A DNA stretch of 64,000 nucleotides, from the NCBI RefSeq assembly GCF_002844595.1, contig NZ_PJNW01000017.1, forward strand, positions 62,001 through 126,000, given 5' to 3'. The translations under genes were made by a program, and so were the position numbers. Origin of the DNA: Pleomorphomonas diazotrophica (lineage in GTDB: Bacteria; Pseudomonadota; Alphaproteobacteria; Rhizobiales; Pleomorphomonadaceae). Below, piece after piece: positions 18,747 to 27,806 of the stretch. The stretch's first letter is position 1. The number at the start of each line of letters is the position of its first letter. Below the pieces are notes generated by a model. It was given only the letters and a program-made list of their open reading frames with translations, did not search any database and was not told the origin of the DNA.

Positions 18747-19754
18747 TTACAGGCTGACCCAGCGGCCCGTCTTTCCGGACTCGACGATGGCGTCGAGGAT
18801 TTTCATCATCTTCACCGCGTCGTTCTGGTCGTAAGCCAGCGGCTCGACGCCCCGGATCGCCTTGGCGAAGGCTTCGCCCTGCAGGCCATATTGGTCGCAG
18901 GCCGGTAGGCGGATCTCCTCGATCTCGGCGTCGCCGAGCGCCGTGCCGCGATCGAGGCGAATCACCGTCTCCTGCATTGCCGGGGCATTGAACGGAATCA
19001 GCACCTCGATGCGGCCGGCGGAGCCGACGACGTTGACGCGCTGGTGCGGCACGGTCTGCGTGCCGACGGTGAAGGTCAGGTGCCGCCCCTCGCCGAAGTC
19101 GAGGATGGCGGAGGTCAGCACGTCGGTGCCGAACTTGGGATCCAGCTCGATCAGGCCGATCACCCGCTGCGGCTCGGCGTCGAACACGAAGCGGGCGGTG
19201 ACGATCGGATAGACGCCGATGTCCCAGAGACCTCCGCCGCCGTTTTCCGGCTTGTTGCGGATGTTGGCGGGGTCATCGAGAAAATAGGAGAAGAAGGACT
19301 GTGCGGCGGCGGGGCGGCCGATGGCGCCGGCACGCACGAGTTCGCGCGTCTTCAGCCACTGCGGATGATATCGGACCATGAAGGCTTCGAGATAGACGAT
19401 GCCCGGCGGCAGAGCGGCAAGACGCTCGGCATCCCCGGCGTTCATCGCCGCCGGCTTCTCGCAGAGCACATGCTTGCCGGCGCGCGCGGCGGCGAGGGTC
19501 AGGTCGACATGGCTGTCATTGGGCGTCGGAATATAGACCGCCTCGATGGTCGGGTCGGCGAACAGCGCCTCGTAGGACCCATGGGCCGTGGGAATGCCGA
19601 GGGCGGCCGCCGTTGTCTTCGCCGTTTCGGTGTTGCGCGAGGCGATGGCCGCCACCTCCAGCCAGGGCGTTGTGCGGAAGCCCGGGATTACCTTCTCACG
19701 GGCGATTCTGGCTGTGGAAACGACGCCGATACGAACCGGCTTCTGCGTGGACAT
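18747..19754 (-). CDS. Gfo/Idh/MocA family NAD(P)-dependent oxidoreductase
   Basis: A 335-residue dehydrogenase with an N-terminal Rossmann fold (RIGVVSTARIAREKVIPGF), the family CEKPAAM motif near residue 97 and the GGGGLWDIGVYP segment near 175. Members oxidise sugars, inositols or dihydrodiols. The start is backed by AGGGAGG. It follows nifV at 59 bases on the same strand, but a GAGGGCCCTC palindrome and a separate TATAAA-like box between them suggest independent expression. The neighbouring ROK kinase hints at carbohydrate metabolism. Confidence 0.87.
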   Translation of the reverse strand: MSTQKPVRIGVVSTARIAREKVIPGFRTTPWLEVAAIASRNTETAKTTAAALGIPTAHGSYEALFADPTIEAVYIPTPNDSHVDLTLAAARAGKHVLCEKPAAMNAGDAERLAALPPGIVYLEAFMVRYHPQWLKTRELVRAGAIGRPAAAQSFFSYFLDDPANIRNKPENGGGGLWDIGVYPIVTARFVFDAEPQRVIGLIELDPKFGTDVLTSAILDFGEGRHLTFTVGTQTVPHQRVNVVGSAGRIEVLIPFNAPAMQETVIRLDRGTALGDAEIEEIRLPACDQYGLQGEAFAKAIRGVEPLAYDQNDAVKMMKILDAIVESGKTGRWVSL

Positions 19755-19813
19755 GTGCGCCTCCCTAAGGTTTTGTACGATTTATAGGGGAGGGCCCTCG
19801 GGAAGGGAAGCGG

Positions 19814-20959
19814 TCAGCCGTTGCCGGACGATCGGTCGGGCGAGGCTGTGAGCGCCGCGTGCAAATGAGCGAGCTCGCCGGTGGTCAGCGCCCGCTTCCG
19901 CTCGGTGGCCGCCCGCCGTACCGCCTCGATGAGCGGTGCGGCAAGCTGCGGGGTGAGCGCAACGCCGCGACTCGCCAGCACATGCGCGAGCGCCTGGGCG
20001 CCGGAATGCTTGCCGACGACCACCGAGTGCTGGCGTCCGAGCAACCGGGGGTCAAGGCCCTGATAGGTCTCGGCTTCCTTGAGAAGCCCGGCAACATGCA
20101 GGCCGCTCTCATGGGCAAAGACGTCGCGGCCGACCACGGCCTTTCCAGGCGGCACGCCGCGACCGGATGCGGTCGCGACCATTTCGGCCAAGGATTTCAG
20201 CGACGGGAGGTCGATGCCGGTCGAGTGGCCATCGAGGCGGAGGAGGGCGACGGCCACCTCCTCCAGCGCCGCGTTGCCGGCCCGCTCGCCGAGACCGAGC
20301 ACGGTGACGGAGGCTTCCGCGCAGCCGGCACGCAGGGCGGCGAGCGTGTTGGCGGTAGCAAGGCCGAGGTCGTCGTGGCCATGGAACTCCAGGGCCAGCG
20401 AGGTGCGGGCCCTCAAGCCGGCGACCAGCGTCGCCGTGGTGAGCGGATCGAGCACGCCGACGGTGTCGGCGAGGCGAAAGCGCCAGCCGCCGGCGCGTTC
20501 CACCGCGTCGGCCATGGCGGCGAGGTGGTCGGGGTCGGCCCGCGAGGCGTCCTCGGCGCCGACTGACACCGAAAGACCGAGGTCGAGAGCCATCGGCACG
20601 AAACGGGCGATGCGAGCGAGTGCCTCGCGCCTGTCGATGCCGAGCTTGGCGGCCAGCTGCAGGTCGGAGGCAGGGATCGACAGGTTGATCGCCGGCGCGC
20701 CGCTGCGGACGGCGGCCGCGATGTCCTCGTCGCGCATGCGGCACCAGACGGCGATGCGCGTCGGCAACGCCAAACCGACGATGGCGGCGATGGTGCCGAC
20801 CTCTTCATCGCCCATGGCGGGTGTGCCGGCTTCGATTTCGGCGATGCCGGTGGCGGCGAGCGCTTCGGCGATGGCCAGTTTTTCGGACCGCGTGAAGGCG
20901 ACGCCCGGCGCCTGTTCGCCGTCGCGCAGCGTGGTGTCGTTGAGGCGGACACAGGTCAT
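19814..20959 (-). CDS. nifV: Homocitrate synthase
   Basis: Condenses acetyl-CoA and 2-oxoglutarate to homocitrate, the organic ligand of FeMo-co. At 381 residues it has the NifV length (TIGR02660) rather than that of 2-isopropylmalate synthase. [16 protein letters not shown] (7-22) is the signature; [14 protein letters not shown] and [12 protein letters not shown] supply metal ligands. Its ATG overlaps the nifS stop by four bases (ATGA), indicating translational coupling. The 3' end lies 59 bases before an unrelated gene, so it is the last gene of the nif operon. Confidence 0.93.
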   Translation of the reverse strand: MTCVRLNDTTLRDGEQAPGVAFTRSEKLAIAEALAATGIAEIEAGTPAMGDEEVGTIAAIVGLALPTRIAVWCRMRDEDIAAAVRSGAPAINLSIPASDLQLAAKLGIDRREALARIARFVPMALDLGLSVSVGAEDASRADPDHLAAMADAVERAGGWRFRLADTVGVLDPLTTATLVAGLRARTSLALEFHGHDDLGLATANTLAALRAGCAEASVTVLGLGERAGNAALEEVAVALLRLDGHSTGIDLPSLKSLAEMVATASGRGVPPGKAVVGRDVFAHESGLHVAGLLKEAETYQGLDPRLLGRQHSVVVGKHSGAQALAHVLASRGVALTPQLAAPLIEAVRRAATERKRALTTGELAHLHAALTASPDRSSGNG

Positions 20960-22113
20960 GCCACGATCTCCAGGATGCGGGCTTCCCGCGCGATGCCCGG
21001 CAGGACGGCGAGAAGGCGGTCGATGTCGGCGTCGGTGTTGCAGCGGGAGAGCGAAAAGCGGATGGTCGAGCCGGCGATATGCTCAAGCCCCATGGCGAGC
21101 AGCACGTGGCTCGGCGCGGCCGTGCCGACGGCGCAAGCGGAACCCGAGGACGCGGCGATGCCCAGTTGGTCGAGGCGATGCAGCATCATCTCGGCGTCGG
21201 CGCCGGGAAAGGCGAGACAGGCGGTGTTGGCAAGGCGCGCTTCGCGGTCGCCGAGGATGCGTGTGCCGGGGAGCGCTGCGGTGATGCTCGTCTCAAGGCG
21301 ATCGCGCAGGCGGGCGATGCCGGCCATCTGATCGTCTGCGCGGGCGAGCCGGGCGGCGACGCCGAAGCCGACGATGGCAGGCACGTTCTCCGTGCCGGCC
21401 CGGCGGCCGCGTTCCTGGCCGCCGCCGGTGATCAGGCTTCTGAAGGGCGTGCCGCGTCGGATGTAGAGGGCGCCGGCGCCCTTGGGGCCGTGCAGCTTGT
21501 GGGCGCTGAGGGAGGCCATGTCGACGCCAGTGGCGGCGATCGAAGGATCAAGTCGGCCGGCGGCCTGCACGGCGTCGGTATGGAAGAGCGCGCCGGCGGC
21601 ATGGGCGGCCGGTACGAGGTCGGCGATCGGAAACAGCGTGCCCGTCTCGTTGTTGGCGCTCATCAGCGTAACGAGGGCGGTGCCGGGTCCGAGCGCGGCG
21701 CGATAGGCGTCGAGATCGAGCCGGCCGGATGCATCGACGGGAAGACGGTGGACGATGAGGCCATCCGTCGCCACGAGGCGGTCGAGCGTTGCCCGGACCG
21801 ATGCGTGCTCGACGCTCGACGTCACCACCTCGCGCCGGCCGGGCCGGGCGGCAAGCGCCGCGTGAATGGCGGCGACGTTGCTTTCGCTGCCGCCGGAGGT
21901 AAAGACGATTTCGTCGGGGCGTTCGGCGCCGACAAGCGCCATTACGTTGCGTCGGGCGGCTTCAACGGCCTGCCGTGCCGCGCGACCGGCGGCGTGGGCG
22001 GACGATGGATTGCCCGGCAGGCCCGTGAGCGCCGCCAGCATGGCCTCGGCCACGCGCGGATCGACCGGTGTGGTGGCGTTGGCATCGAGATAGACGATCG
22101 CACCGGTGGCCAT
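20956..22113 (-). CDS. nifS: Cysteine desulfurase NifS
   Basis: A PLP enzyme that removes sulfur from cysteine for nitrogenase Fe-S clusters. It has 385 residues: [12 protein letters not shown] at the N-terminus, SANNETG, the PLP Lys in [10 protein letters not shown] (near 203) and the persulfide Cys in SSGSACAVG (near 325). The short active-site loop is NifS/IscS-type, not SufS. It lies 15 bases after nifB and overlaps nifV by four bases, so it is operonic. An IscS housekeeping role is less likely given this context. Confidence 0.93.
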   Translation of the reverse strand: MATGAIVYLDANATTPVDPRVAEAMLAALTGLPGNPSSAHAAGRAARQAVEAARRNVMALVGAERPDEIVFTSGGSESNVAAIHAALAARPGRREVVTSSVEHASVRATLDRLVATDGLIVHRLPVDASGRLDLDAYRAALGPGTALVTLMSANNETGTLFPIADLVPAAHAAGALFHTDAVQAAGRLDPSIAATGVDMASLSAHKLHGPKGAGALYIRRGTPFRSLITGGGQERGRRAGTENVPAIVGFGVAARLARADDQMAGIARLRDRLETSITAALPGTRILGDREARLANTACLAFPGADAEMMLHRLDQLGIAASSGSACAVGTAAPSHVLLAMGLEHIAGSTIRFSLSRCNTDADIDRLLAVLPGIAREARILEIVA

Positions 22114-22128
22114 GACAACCCCAGATGA

Positions 22129-23583
22129 TCAGGCGACGGCGGCGGCGCGGCCGAAGCGCTCGGCGTAGACCTTGCCTACCGCGGTCTCGACATAGTCGTA
22201 GGCATGGGCGTCGGTCACGGTGATGCCGGCGGCCAGGAGCGCCTCGCGCGGGCAGTCGCCCACCTTGGCGCAGAGCACTGTGTCGATGCCGTCGAGGGCG
22301 GCGATGGTCGGACCGAGCGTCGCATCCTCGCCGAAGCCGCCCATGCAATAGGCGTCGACCTTGCGATGGCCGATAAGCGTGATGCCCTTCGGCCCCGCCT
22401 CGTAGACCTGGAACTCGCGGGCGTGGCCGAAGTGTTCGTTGACGCGGGCGCCGCCCTTGGTGGCGACGGCGACGAGGAGGCGGGCGTCGTCGGCCACCGC
22501 GTCGATGCACCGGAGGGCATCGTCGCGGGCGGCGCCCCGGTCGCCGCGCTCGGCGGCGACGAAGGCGCGATAGGCGTCGCGGGCAGCGGGGTCGTAGGCG
22601 ACGGTCTCCGGCAGTCGGTCGAGGATGAACTCCTGGCCGCGATCCTCGCCCAGGAGGCCGATGGCGTCGGCGCGGCACTGTCGGCAGTGGCGCATCAACT
22701 TGGCACCGCCCTCGAGCCGGTCCTGCAGGGCCTTGAGTTCGGCCGGCGTCGGCCCGCGCTGGCCGGTAAGCCCGAAATGGGTGCCGTGTGCCGGATCGGA
22801 AATCAGCGGCATGACGTTGTGCAGGAAGGCGCCGCGCGCCCGCACCGCCCGATTGACCTCCGGGAGATGATGGTCGTTGATGCCGGGAATCATCACCGAG
22901 TTGATCTTCACCAGGATGCCGCGCGCCGTCAGCCTTTCGAGGCCGAGCATCTGGCGTTCGAGGAGGATGGTCGCGGCTTCCAGGCCGGTACGTCGCTTGT
23001 GGTCGAAGAAGATCCAGGGGTAGATCCTGGCGCCGATTTTCGGATCGACGGCGTTGATGGTGATCGTCACGTGATCGATGGCCATGTCGGCGATCTCGTC
23101 GACATGGTCGGGAAGAGCGAGGCCGTTGGTGGAGAGGCAGAACCTGATGTCGGGGATGACCTTGCGTACCGCCTCGAAGGTGGCGCGGGTGTTCTTCCAG
23201 TCATGCAGCGCGTCGCCGGGGCCGGCAATGCCGAGCACGGACAGTTCCGGCACGGCGGCGGCCACCGCCACCACCTTCCGCACGGCCTCCTCCGGCGTCA
23301 GGCGTTCGGAGACGACCCCCGGCCGGCTCTCGTTGGAGCAGTCGTATTTGCGATTGCAGTAGTTGCACTGGATGTTGCAGGCCGGCGCCACCGCCACATG
23401 CATGCGCGCGAAATAGTGGTGCGCCTCCTCCGAATAGCAGGGATGATCCTTGATCTTTTCCCAGGTCGCAGCATCGATATCGGCGGGTGGGGCCGACGTG
23501 CCGCAAGACGAGGATGCACAGCCGCCGCGCCGGGCGCTTGGCGAGGCCGTCAGGCTGTCGAGGGAGACGATCTGCGGGGACAT
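22129..23583 (-). CDS. nifB: Nitrogenase cofactor biosynthesis protein NifB
   Basis: A radical-SAM enzyme that fuses two [4Fe-4S] clusters and inserts the central carbide to make NifB-co, the FeMo-co precursor. I chose ATG 23583, giving 484 residues with GGAGAG five bases upstream. The radical-SAM motif is CNIQCNYCNRKYDC near residue 70. The C-terminal part from about residue 365 (VNEHFGHAREFQVYEAG) is a NifX/NafY-like domain, so this is the two-domain proteobacterial form. A Cys-containing N-terminal leader (SCGTSAPP) is present. It is the first gene of the nifBSV operon, with a sigma-54 type promoter. Confidence 0.96.
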   Translation of the reverse strand: MSPQIVSLDSLTASPSARRGGCASSSCGTSAPPADIDAATWEKIKDHPCYSEEAHHYFARMHVAVAPACNIQCNYCNRKYDCSNESRPGVVSERLTPEEAVRKVVAVAAAVPELSVLGIAGPGDALHDWKNTRATFEAVRKVIPDIRFCLSTNGLALPDHVDEIADMAIDHVTITINAVDPKIGARIYPWIFFDHKRRTGLEAATILLERQMLGLERLTARGILVKINSVMIPGINDHHLPEVNRAVRARGAFLHNVMPLISDPAHGTHFGLTGQRGPTPAELKALQDRLEGGAKLMRHCRQCRADAIGLLGEDRGQEFILDRLPETVAYDPAARDAYRAFVAAERGDRGAARDDALRCIDAVADDARLLVAVATKGGARVNEHFGHAREFQVYEAGPKGITLIGHRKVDAYCMGGFGEDATLGPTIAALDGIDTVLCAKVGDCPREALLAAGITVTDAHAYDYVETAVGKVYAERFGRAAAVA

Positions 23584-23619
23584 GGGCACTCTCCGAGCGA
23601 AACGAGATCGCGCCATGCT

Positions 23620-23637
23620 CCGCAAGCGATATGCCAA
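23620..23637 (-). promoter_or_regulatory. Sigma-54 (-24/-12) promoter of nifB
   Basis: On the minus strand the sequence is TTGGCATATCGCTTGCGG. GG and GC are separated by exactly 10 bases (GG at 23635-23634, GC at 23623-23622), the invariant spacing of RpoN promoters, with TTGGCA at -24 and TTGC at -12. The predicted start is about 12 bases downstream, giving a leader of about 27 nucleotides before the nifB ATG. Confidence 0.82.
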
Positions 23638-23641
23638 GCCG

Positions 23642-23654
23642 TAAGCTATTGTTT
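23642..23654 (-). promoter_or_regulatory. Possible IHF site between UAS and nifB promoter
   Basis: AAACAATAGCTTA on the minus strand matches the IHF consensus WATCAANNNNTTR at all but one position. It lies between the candidate NifA site and the -24 box, where IHF would bend DNA. It is unusually close to the -24 element, so I hold it weakly. Confidence 0.3.
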
Positions 23655-23708
23655 GTCAGTGTGTTTTTTGGCTGTGCCGTGAAAGCGACATGCCCGGGCG
23701 ACAGGCTT

Positions 23709-23724
23709 TGTCGGACTTGCGACA
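23709..23724. promoter_or_regulatory. NifA upstream activator sequence (TGT-N10-ACA)
   Basis: TGT-CGGACTTGCG-ACA is an exact match to the NifA UAS, about 72 bases upstream of the nifB -24 box. It is the only TGT-N10-ACA I found in this intergenic region. It also lies about 217 bases upstream of ahpC, but I saw no sigma-54 promoter facing ahpC. Confidence 0.72.
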
Positions 23725-23940
23725 CGGCGGCGGCGGGGAATGGGAAGGCTGAAAAGTGTGGGAAATCCAGCTTCGGCGCCTTTTGCATCATTTAGTCAGC
23801 AAATATCAGGCAAAACCCTTATTTATCAGTTAGAAGCGGCATACTTTAAAATGCCTCTAAGAAAGGCTTGCAATTCATCCCGGATGTGCCGATAGTGCCG
23901 GCCGTCCGTTTCAAACTCACTCGTAACGAGGATAGTCAAC

Positions 23941-24495
23941 ATGCTCGGTATTGGCGACAAGCTCCCTTCCTTCACCGTCACCGGCGTCAAGCCCGGTTTC
24001 AACAATCACGTCGAAGGGGGCGTCTCCGCATTCGAGGAAGTGACCGAGGCGTCCTTCCCCGGCAAGTGGAAGGTCATCTTCTTCTATCCGAAGGACTTCA
24101 CCTTCGTCTGCCCGACCGAGATCGCCGAGTTTGCCCGCCTTGCCAGGGATTTCGAGGACCGCGACGCGGTCGTGCTCGGCGGCTCCACCGACAATGAGTT
24201 CGTGAAGCTCGCCTGGCGGCGTGACCACAAGGATCTCGACAAGCTGCCGATCTGGTCGTTCGCAGACACCAACGGTTCGCTGACCGACGGCCTCGGCGTG
24301 CGTTCGCCGGCTGGCGTCGCCTACCGCGTGACGGTGATCGTCGATCCCGACAACACCATCCAGCATATCTACGGCACCAACCTCAACGTCGGTCGCAATC
24401 CGAAGGATACGCTGCGTGTCCTCGATGCGCTGCAGACCGACGAGCTCTGCCCGTGCAACCGCGAGGTCGGCGGCGAAACGCTGAAGGCCGCCTGA
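23941..24495 (+). CDS. ahpC: Peroxiredoxin AhpC
   Basis: A 184-residue typical 2-Cys peroxiredoxin that reduces peroxides. The peroxidatic cysteine is C57 in FTFVCPTE. The C-terminal ELCPCN carries C170 and C172, an arrangement seen in AhpC proteins that work with AhpD rather than AhpF. That fits the ahpD gene overlapping its stop codon. It is divergent from nifB across 357 bases that contain the nifB control elements plus an AT-rich stretch likely to hold the ahpC promoter. It could protect oxygen-labile nitrogenase assembly; this is inference. Confidence 0.94.
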   Translation: MLGIGDKLPSFTVTGVKPGFNNHVEGGVSAFEEVTEASFPGKWKVIFFYPKDFTFVCPTEIAEFARLARDFEDRDAVVLGGSTDNEFVKLAWRRDHKDLDKLPIWSFADTNGSLTDGLGVRSPAGVAYRVTVIVDPDNTIQHIYGTNLNVGRNPKDTLRVLDALQTDELCPCNREVGGETLKAA

Positions 24496-25028
24496 TGAGC
24501 ATCGCGAGCCTGCAGGACAGGCTGCCCTCCTACGCCCGCGACGTGAAGCTGAACCTCTCGGCGATTGCCGAGGACGACAGCCTGACGCCGCAGCAGAAGT
24601 ACGGCCTGTTCGTGGCCTGTGGCCATGCCACGCGCAACGCGGACGTCGCGGCGGCGCTCGAAGGGGAGGCGGCGAGCCACCTCTCCGCCGAGGCGCTGGA
24701 TGCCGCCCGCGGTGCCGGCGTGCTCATGGGCATGAACAATGTCTACTACCGCTTCCTGCATCTCACCTCGAACCCCGAGTACCGGACCATGCCGGCACGG
24801 CTGCGCATGCAGCTGATCGGAAAGCCGGGCGTCGACAAGGTGGACTTCGAGCTGTGGTGCCTCGCCGTTTCGGCGATCAACGGCTGTGGCATGTGCATGG
24901 ACAGCCACGAGAAGGTGGTGCGCGAGGGCGGGTTGCCGGCCTCGGCGGTGCAGACCGCCGTTCGCTTCGCCGCCATCATCCAGTCGGCGGCGGTGGCGCT
25001 CGAGACGGCGGCCGTGGTCGCCGCCTGA
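24495..25028 (+). CDS. ahpD: Alkylhydroperoxidase AhpD
   Basis: The thiol reductant partner of AhpC, with a carboxymuconolactone-decarboxylase-like fold and 177 residues. The active site [10 protein letters not shown] holds C131, C134 and H138 in the AhpD pattern; Glu119 in FELWCLAV is the probable proton-relay residue. Its ATG overlaps the ahpC stop by one base (TGATG), so translation is coupled. In mycobacteria AhpD is recycled by a lipoamide system. A GC-rich terminator follows. Confidence 0.93.
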   Translation: MSIASLQDRLPSYARDVKLNLSAIAEDDSLTPQQKYGLFVACGHATRNADVAAALEGEAASHLSAEALDAARGAGVLMGMNNVYYRFLHLTSNPEYRTMPARLRMQLIGKPGVDKVDFELWCLAVSAINGCGMCMDSHEKVVREGGLPASAVQTAVRFAAIIQSAAVALETAAVVAA

Positions 25029-25053
25029 TCTCGCTCAGCGTTTGAAGCCTTTG

Positions 25054-25087
25054 CGCCCGGCCGGACATCCTCCGGCCGGGCGTTCCG
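25054..25087 (+). terminator. Strong hairpin terminator after ahpCD
   Basis: An 11-bp perfect stem, CGCCCGGCCGG (25054-25064) with CCGGCCGGGCG (25072-25082), has a seven-base loop and is followed by TTCCGTT. It lies between the convergent ahpD and Nudix genes and may serve both. Confidence 0.65.
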
Positions 25088-25567
25088 TTACCACCGGTCG
25101 GTGTGTGGCAATCCCTCGAACATCTCCGCGAGGCGCCGGCGCGTGGCGGCGGTGGTTCCCTCCGGGAGATCGTTCGTCGGAAAGAGACCGATCTCGGCGA
25201 TCTCGCGGTTGGCGATGAAAGCGCGGCGCACCGAGCAGACCGGCACATGATAGAGCGCGACGTGATCGCGACCGGCCATGGCGGGATTGAAGTAGAGGCC
25301 GAGGAAGCGGGCTGGCCCCGCGGCTTCGTAGCCGGTTTCCTCCAGCAGCTCGCGGCGGGCGGCGGCCTCGGCCGTCTCGCGGGCGTGTACGCCGCCGCCG
25401 GGAAAGTGCCAGCCGGACACATAGGTATGGCGCACCAGGAGCACGCGCCCCTCGTCGAAGGCCATGGCGCGCACGCCCAGCGTGGTGCCGCCCCACAGGC
25501 GGACGAGCAGGGATCGGGCTTGCCCGACAAGGGGTTGCGCCGCTTCGATCAGGCGGTTTGCCACCAT
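25088..25567 (-). CDS. NUDIX hydrolase
   Basis: A 159-residue Nudix hydrolase. The Nudix box runs from GGGVHARETA to RELLEETGY around residues 61-83 and keeps the REXXEE metal ligands. Family members hydrolyse nucleoside-diphosphate-linked substrates; nothing here fixes the substrate. The gene is transcribed away from the 479-base region at 25568-26046 and converges with ahpCD. Confidence 0.9.
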   Translation of the reverse strand: MVANRLIEAAQPLVGQARSLLVRLWGGTTLGVRAMAFDEGRVLLVRHTYVSGWHFPGGGVHARETAEAAARRELLEETGYEAAGPARFLGLYFNPAMAGRDHVALYHVPVCSVRRAFIANREIAEIGLFPTNDLPEGTTAATRRRLAEMFEGLPHTDRW

Positions 25568-25643
25568 GAACTCCTCACGCCGCCCCTGGTTTGAAAGTCG
25601 ACAAACTTCCGAACAGGTGCTTTAGCCTTTCGTCTAGGTCATA

Positions 25644-25671
25644 CTTTGGGTTAACCAGTTTTAACTCAAAG
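25644..25671. promoter_or_regulatory. Long imperfect inverted repeat, possible operator
   Basis: CTTTGGGTTAA (25644-25654) and TTAACTCAAAG (25661-25671) form 11-bp arms with one mismatch around a six-base spacer. It lies 77 bases before the Nudix start and 110 before the small frame at 25782, in an AT-rich stretch. It could be an operator or a weak hairpin. Confidence 0.3.
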
Positions 25672-25781
25672 GAAAGCTCAGTGTTTAGCCTCATGGCAAA
25701 AACATTGTGCATTTGTTATAGCTTTCATGTGAAAGAGAAGTCGCTCGTGGTTTCTCTCAACAACCTCTGAAGAAGGCCATC

Positions 25782-25898
25782 ATGTTTTCCCTCTTCCGCC
25801 GTCGCTTCAACCGTGCCCATCGTTATAGTTGGGTGTCGGCCGTCGACGCGAACAATCCCCATATCGTCGCCGCTGTGCTGACTTTCTGGGGGCGTTAG
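25782..25898 (+). CDS. Candidate 38-residue basic small protein
   Basis: A 39-codon frame encodes an Arg-rich N-terminus (MFSLFRRRFNRAHRYSW) and a short hydrophobic C-terminal half (HIVAAVLTFWGR). AGAAGG lies just upstream of the ATG. It occupies an otherwise empty 479-base gap with an AT-rich upstream region. I recognise no family. Conservation of the translated sequence in related genomes would decide it; at present it is only a candidate. Confidence 0.35.
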   Translation: MFSLFRRRFNRAHRYSWVSAVDANNPHIVAAVLTFWGR

Positions 25899-26046
25899 TC
25901 CGGATCGGACGCGCAACGGTTCGAGGCGTGAACCAACTTCGTGAGCATACCATTCGGGGCGGATCGCCGGGCGGCGGTCCGCCCCTTTTCTTGGTCGCCG
26001 AGCCATCCGTCTTTACCGACAAGCAGGCATCGGCTACCCAAGGAAC

Positions 26047-26943
26047 ATGTTTCGCCTGATCCATATTTCCGATCTGCATCTCGGCCCGCTGCCGGAGGCG
26101 CGTCTTCGCGATCTCGCCTCCAAGCGCATCATCGGCTACGTCAACTGGCATCGCAATCGGTCGCGCGCCTTTGGCGACGACGTCGAAGCGGCGCTGATCG
26201 CCGCGATCGCCGCCGAGCGGCCGGACCATATCGCCGTGACGGGTGACCTCGTCAACATCGCGCTCGCCAACGAGTATGCCACGGCGTCCGCCTTCCTGGC
26301 GCTGATCGGATCGGGTAACGTGGTCAGCGCCGTTCCGGGTAATCACGATGCCTATGTGCCGGGTGCGGCACGCCGGGCGCGCAAGGCCTGGGCGGCCTAC
26401 ATGACGGCCGACGCCGGTGAGGCGGAAGGCTGGCCCTATGTGCGGCGGCGGGGTGATGTCGCCATCGTCGGCGCGTCGTCGGCGGTGGCAACCGGGCCGT
26501 TCATGGCAACCGGCACCTTCTCGGAGAAGCAGGAAGAGCGGCTGGCGACGGCGCTTGACAAGCTCGGCCGGGCCGGCCTCTGCCGGGTGGTGCTGATCCA
26601 TCATCCGCCGGTGAAGGGGGCGACCGCCTGGCACAAGCGGCTGTCTGGAGCCTCGCGCTTCCGCAAGGTGATCGCTCGCCATGGGGCCGAGCTCGTGCTG
26701 CACGGCCATACGCACCAGCCGACGCGGCTGTCGCTTGTCGGCCCGAAGGGCGCCGTACCGGTGATCGGGGTTCCTGCCGCGACACAACGGCCGGACGGCG
26801 ACCATCCGGCCGCCGGCTTCAACCTGTTCGACATCGAGCGAACCGATGCAGGCTTCCGGATGCGTCATCGGCTGATGCAGGCGATGGCGGGGGGCGCCTT
26901 CGTCGAAACGCGCAGCGAGGAAATCCTCAGCCCGGCACCATGA
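26047..26943 (+). CDS. Metallophosphoesterase (CpdA-like phosphodiesterase)
   Basis: A 298-residue calcineurin-like phosphoesterase. The metal-binding motifs are ISDLHLG (8-14), VTGDLVN (near 66), VPGNHDAY and VLHGHTHQP near 220. That spacing is typical of class III cyclic-nucleotide phosphodiesterase-like proteins such as CpdA, but many members act on other phosphoesters. Its last 17 bases overlap the convergent hypothetical gene at 26927. Confidence 0.88.
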   Translation: MFRLIHISDLHLGPLPEARLRDLASKRIIGYVNWHRNRSRAFGDDVEAALIAAIAAERPDHIAVTGDLVNIALANEYATASAFLALIGSGNVVSAVPGNHDAYVPGAARRARKAWAAYMTADAGEAEGWPYVRRRGDVAIVGASSAVATGPFMATGTFSEKQEERLATALDKLGRAGLCRVVLIHHPPVKGATAWHKRLSGASRFRKVIARHGAELVLHGHTHQPTRLSLVGPKGAVPVIGVPAATQRPDGDHPAAGFNLFDIERTDAGFRMRHRLMQAMAGGAFVETRSEEILSPAP

Positions 26944-27532
26944 ACCAGGCATAGGCAACGAGGCCGAGCGCACCGACGGCGAAGCCGGCCAGGAAGACGA
27001 TCAGCGCCCAGATCAGCGTCGATCCCCGGTCATTCGCCTCACCGGATACCGCGCTGCCGGTCTCGTCACGGTCCAATGCGACGGTCCGCAGCTTGCCAAG
27101 AAGCGCGTCGCTCTCCATGGCCCGCTCGCGTTCGATCACTCGCTCGGCGATGTAGTCGATCACCGCGTCGGCGGTGTCGTCGAGGTCGGCGCTCTCATGC
27201 AACGTCAGGCGGCCGAGACGGGTATCCTTCAGGAGGCGGTAGGAGCGGCGGTCGCGCGCCATGACGACATGCGTGGTGGGGTCGATCCACAGGCGCGGCG
27301 GCGTCGAGCCGGCCACCTTGCAGATGAAGTAGGCATCGTCGGTGGGCAAGTCGGAGAACACGCCGGCGAGTTCCTCGGCCAGCAGCTCCAGGCGCGCCCG
27401 GTCGCCTTCGTGCAGGTCGGCATAGGCGTCGGCCCGCTCGCTCTCGGCGATGCGAACGCGGCGCACGGCGTCGGAAAGACGCCGGACCTTGCCCTCGCCG
27501 GTCTTGTTGTCGCCTGCCTCGCCGCCAGTCAT
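26927..27532 (-). CDS. Conserved-looking membrane-anchored protein, function unknown
   Basis: A 201-residue protein with a charged, largely soluble N-terminal region (about 1-165) and a single C-terminal membrane helix (LIWALIVFLAGFAVGALGLV). It therefore looks tail-anchored, with the bulk in the cytoplasm. The middle part (DAYFICKVAGSTPPRLWIDP) is compact and acidic/aromatic, suggesting a folded domain. I do not recognise the family. Its 3' end overlaps the metallophosphoesterase by 17 bases on the opposite strand. Confidence 0.7.
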   Translation of the reverse strand: MTGGEAGDNKTGEGKVRRLSDAVRRVRIAESERADAYADLHEGDRARLELLAEELAGVFSDLPTDDAYFICKVAGSTPPRLWIDPTTHVVMARDRRSYRLLKDTRLGRLTLHESADLDDTADAVIDYIAERVIERERAMESDALLGKLRTVALDRDETGSAVSGEANDRGSTLIWALIVFLAGFAVGALGLVAYAWFMVPG

Positions 27533-27806
27533 GGGTCATCCTGCCGATTGGGCCCGGATTCGGACCGATCCTGTAAAAGCATACAGGGATGGCGAAATTA
27601 GGACTAGCTTAACCATTCCATTGCCCACAGCGCTTGGCCGGGGACCGGCAAGCGCGCCGACCTCAGTGACGTCAGGAGACCGCCGGCCAATGCTTTAACC
27701 TGATCGGCGGAGGCTCAGGTAGGGCTTGCCGACCGGCCACGCGTGGTGTTTGAAGTCTTTCCTGATGCCATGTGCCGCGCGACGGCCGGCGGCGAGGAGG
27801 AAGATC

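Noticed and set aside
23725-23940. A second sigma-54 promoter facing ahpC
   Set aside because: The only GG-N10-GC spacing there (in GGGAATGGGAAGGC) lacks the TGGCA and TTGC elements.
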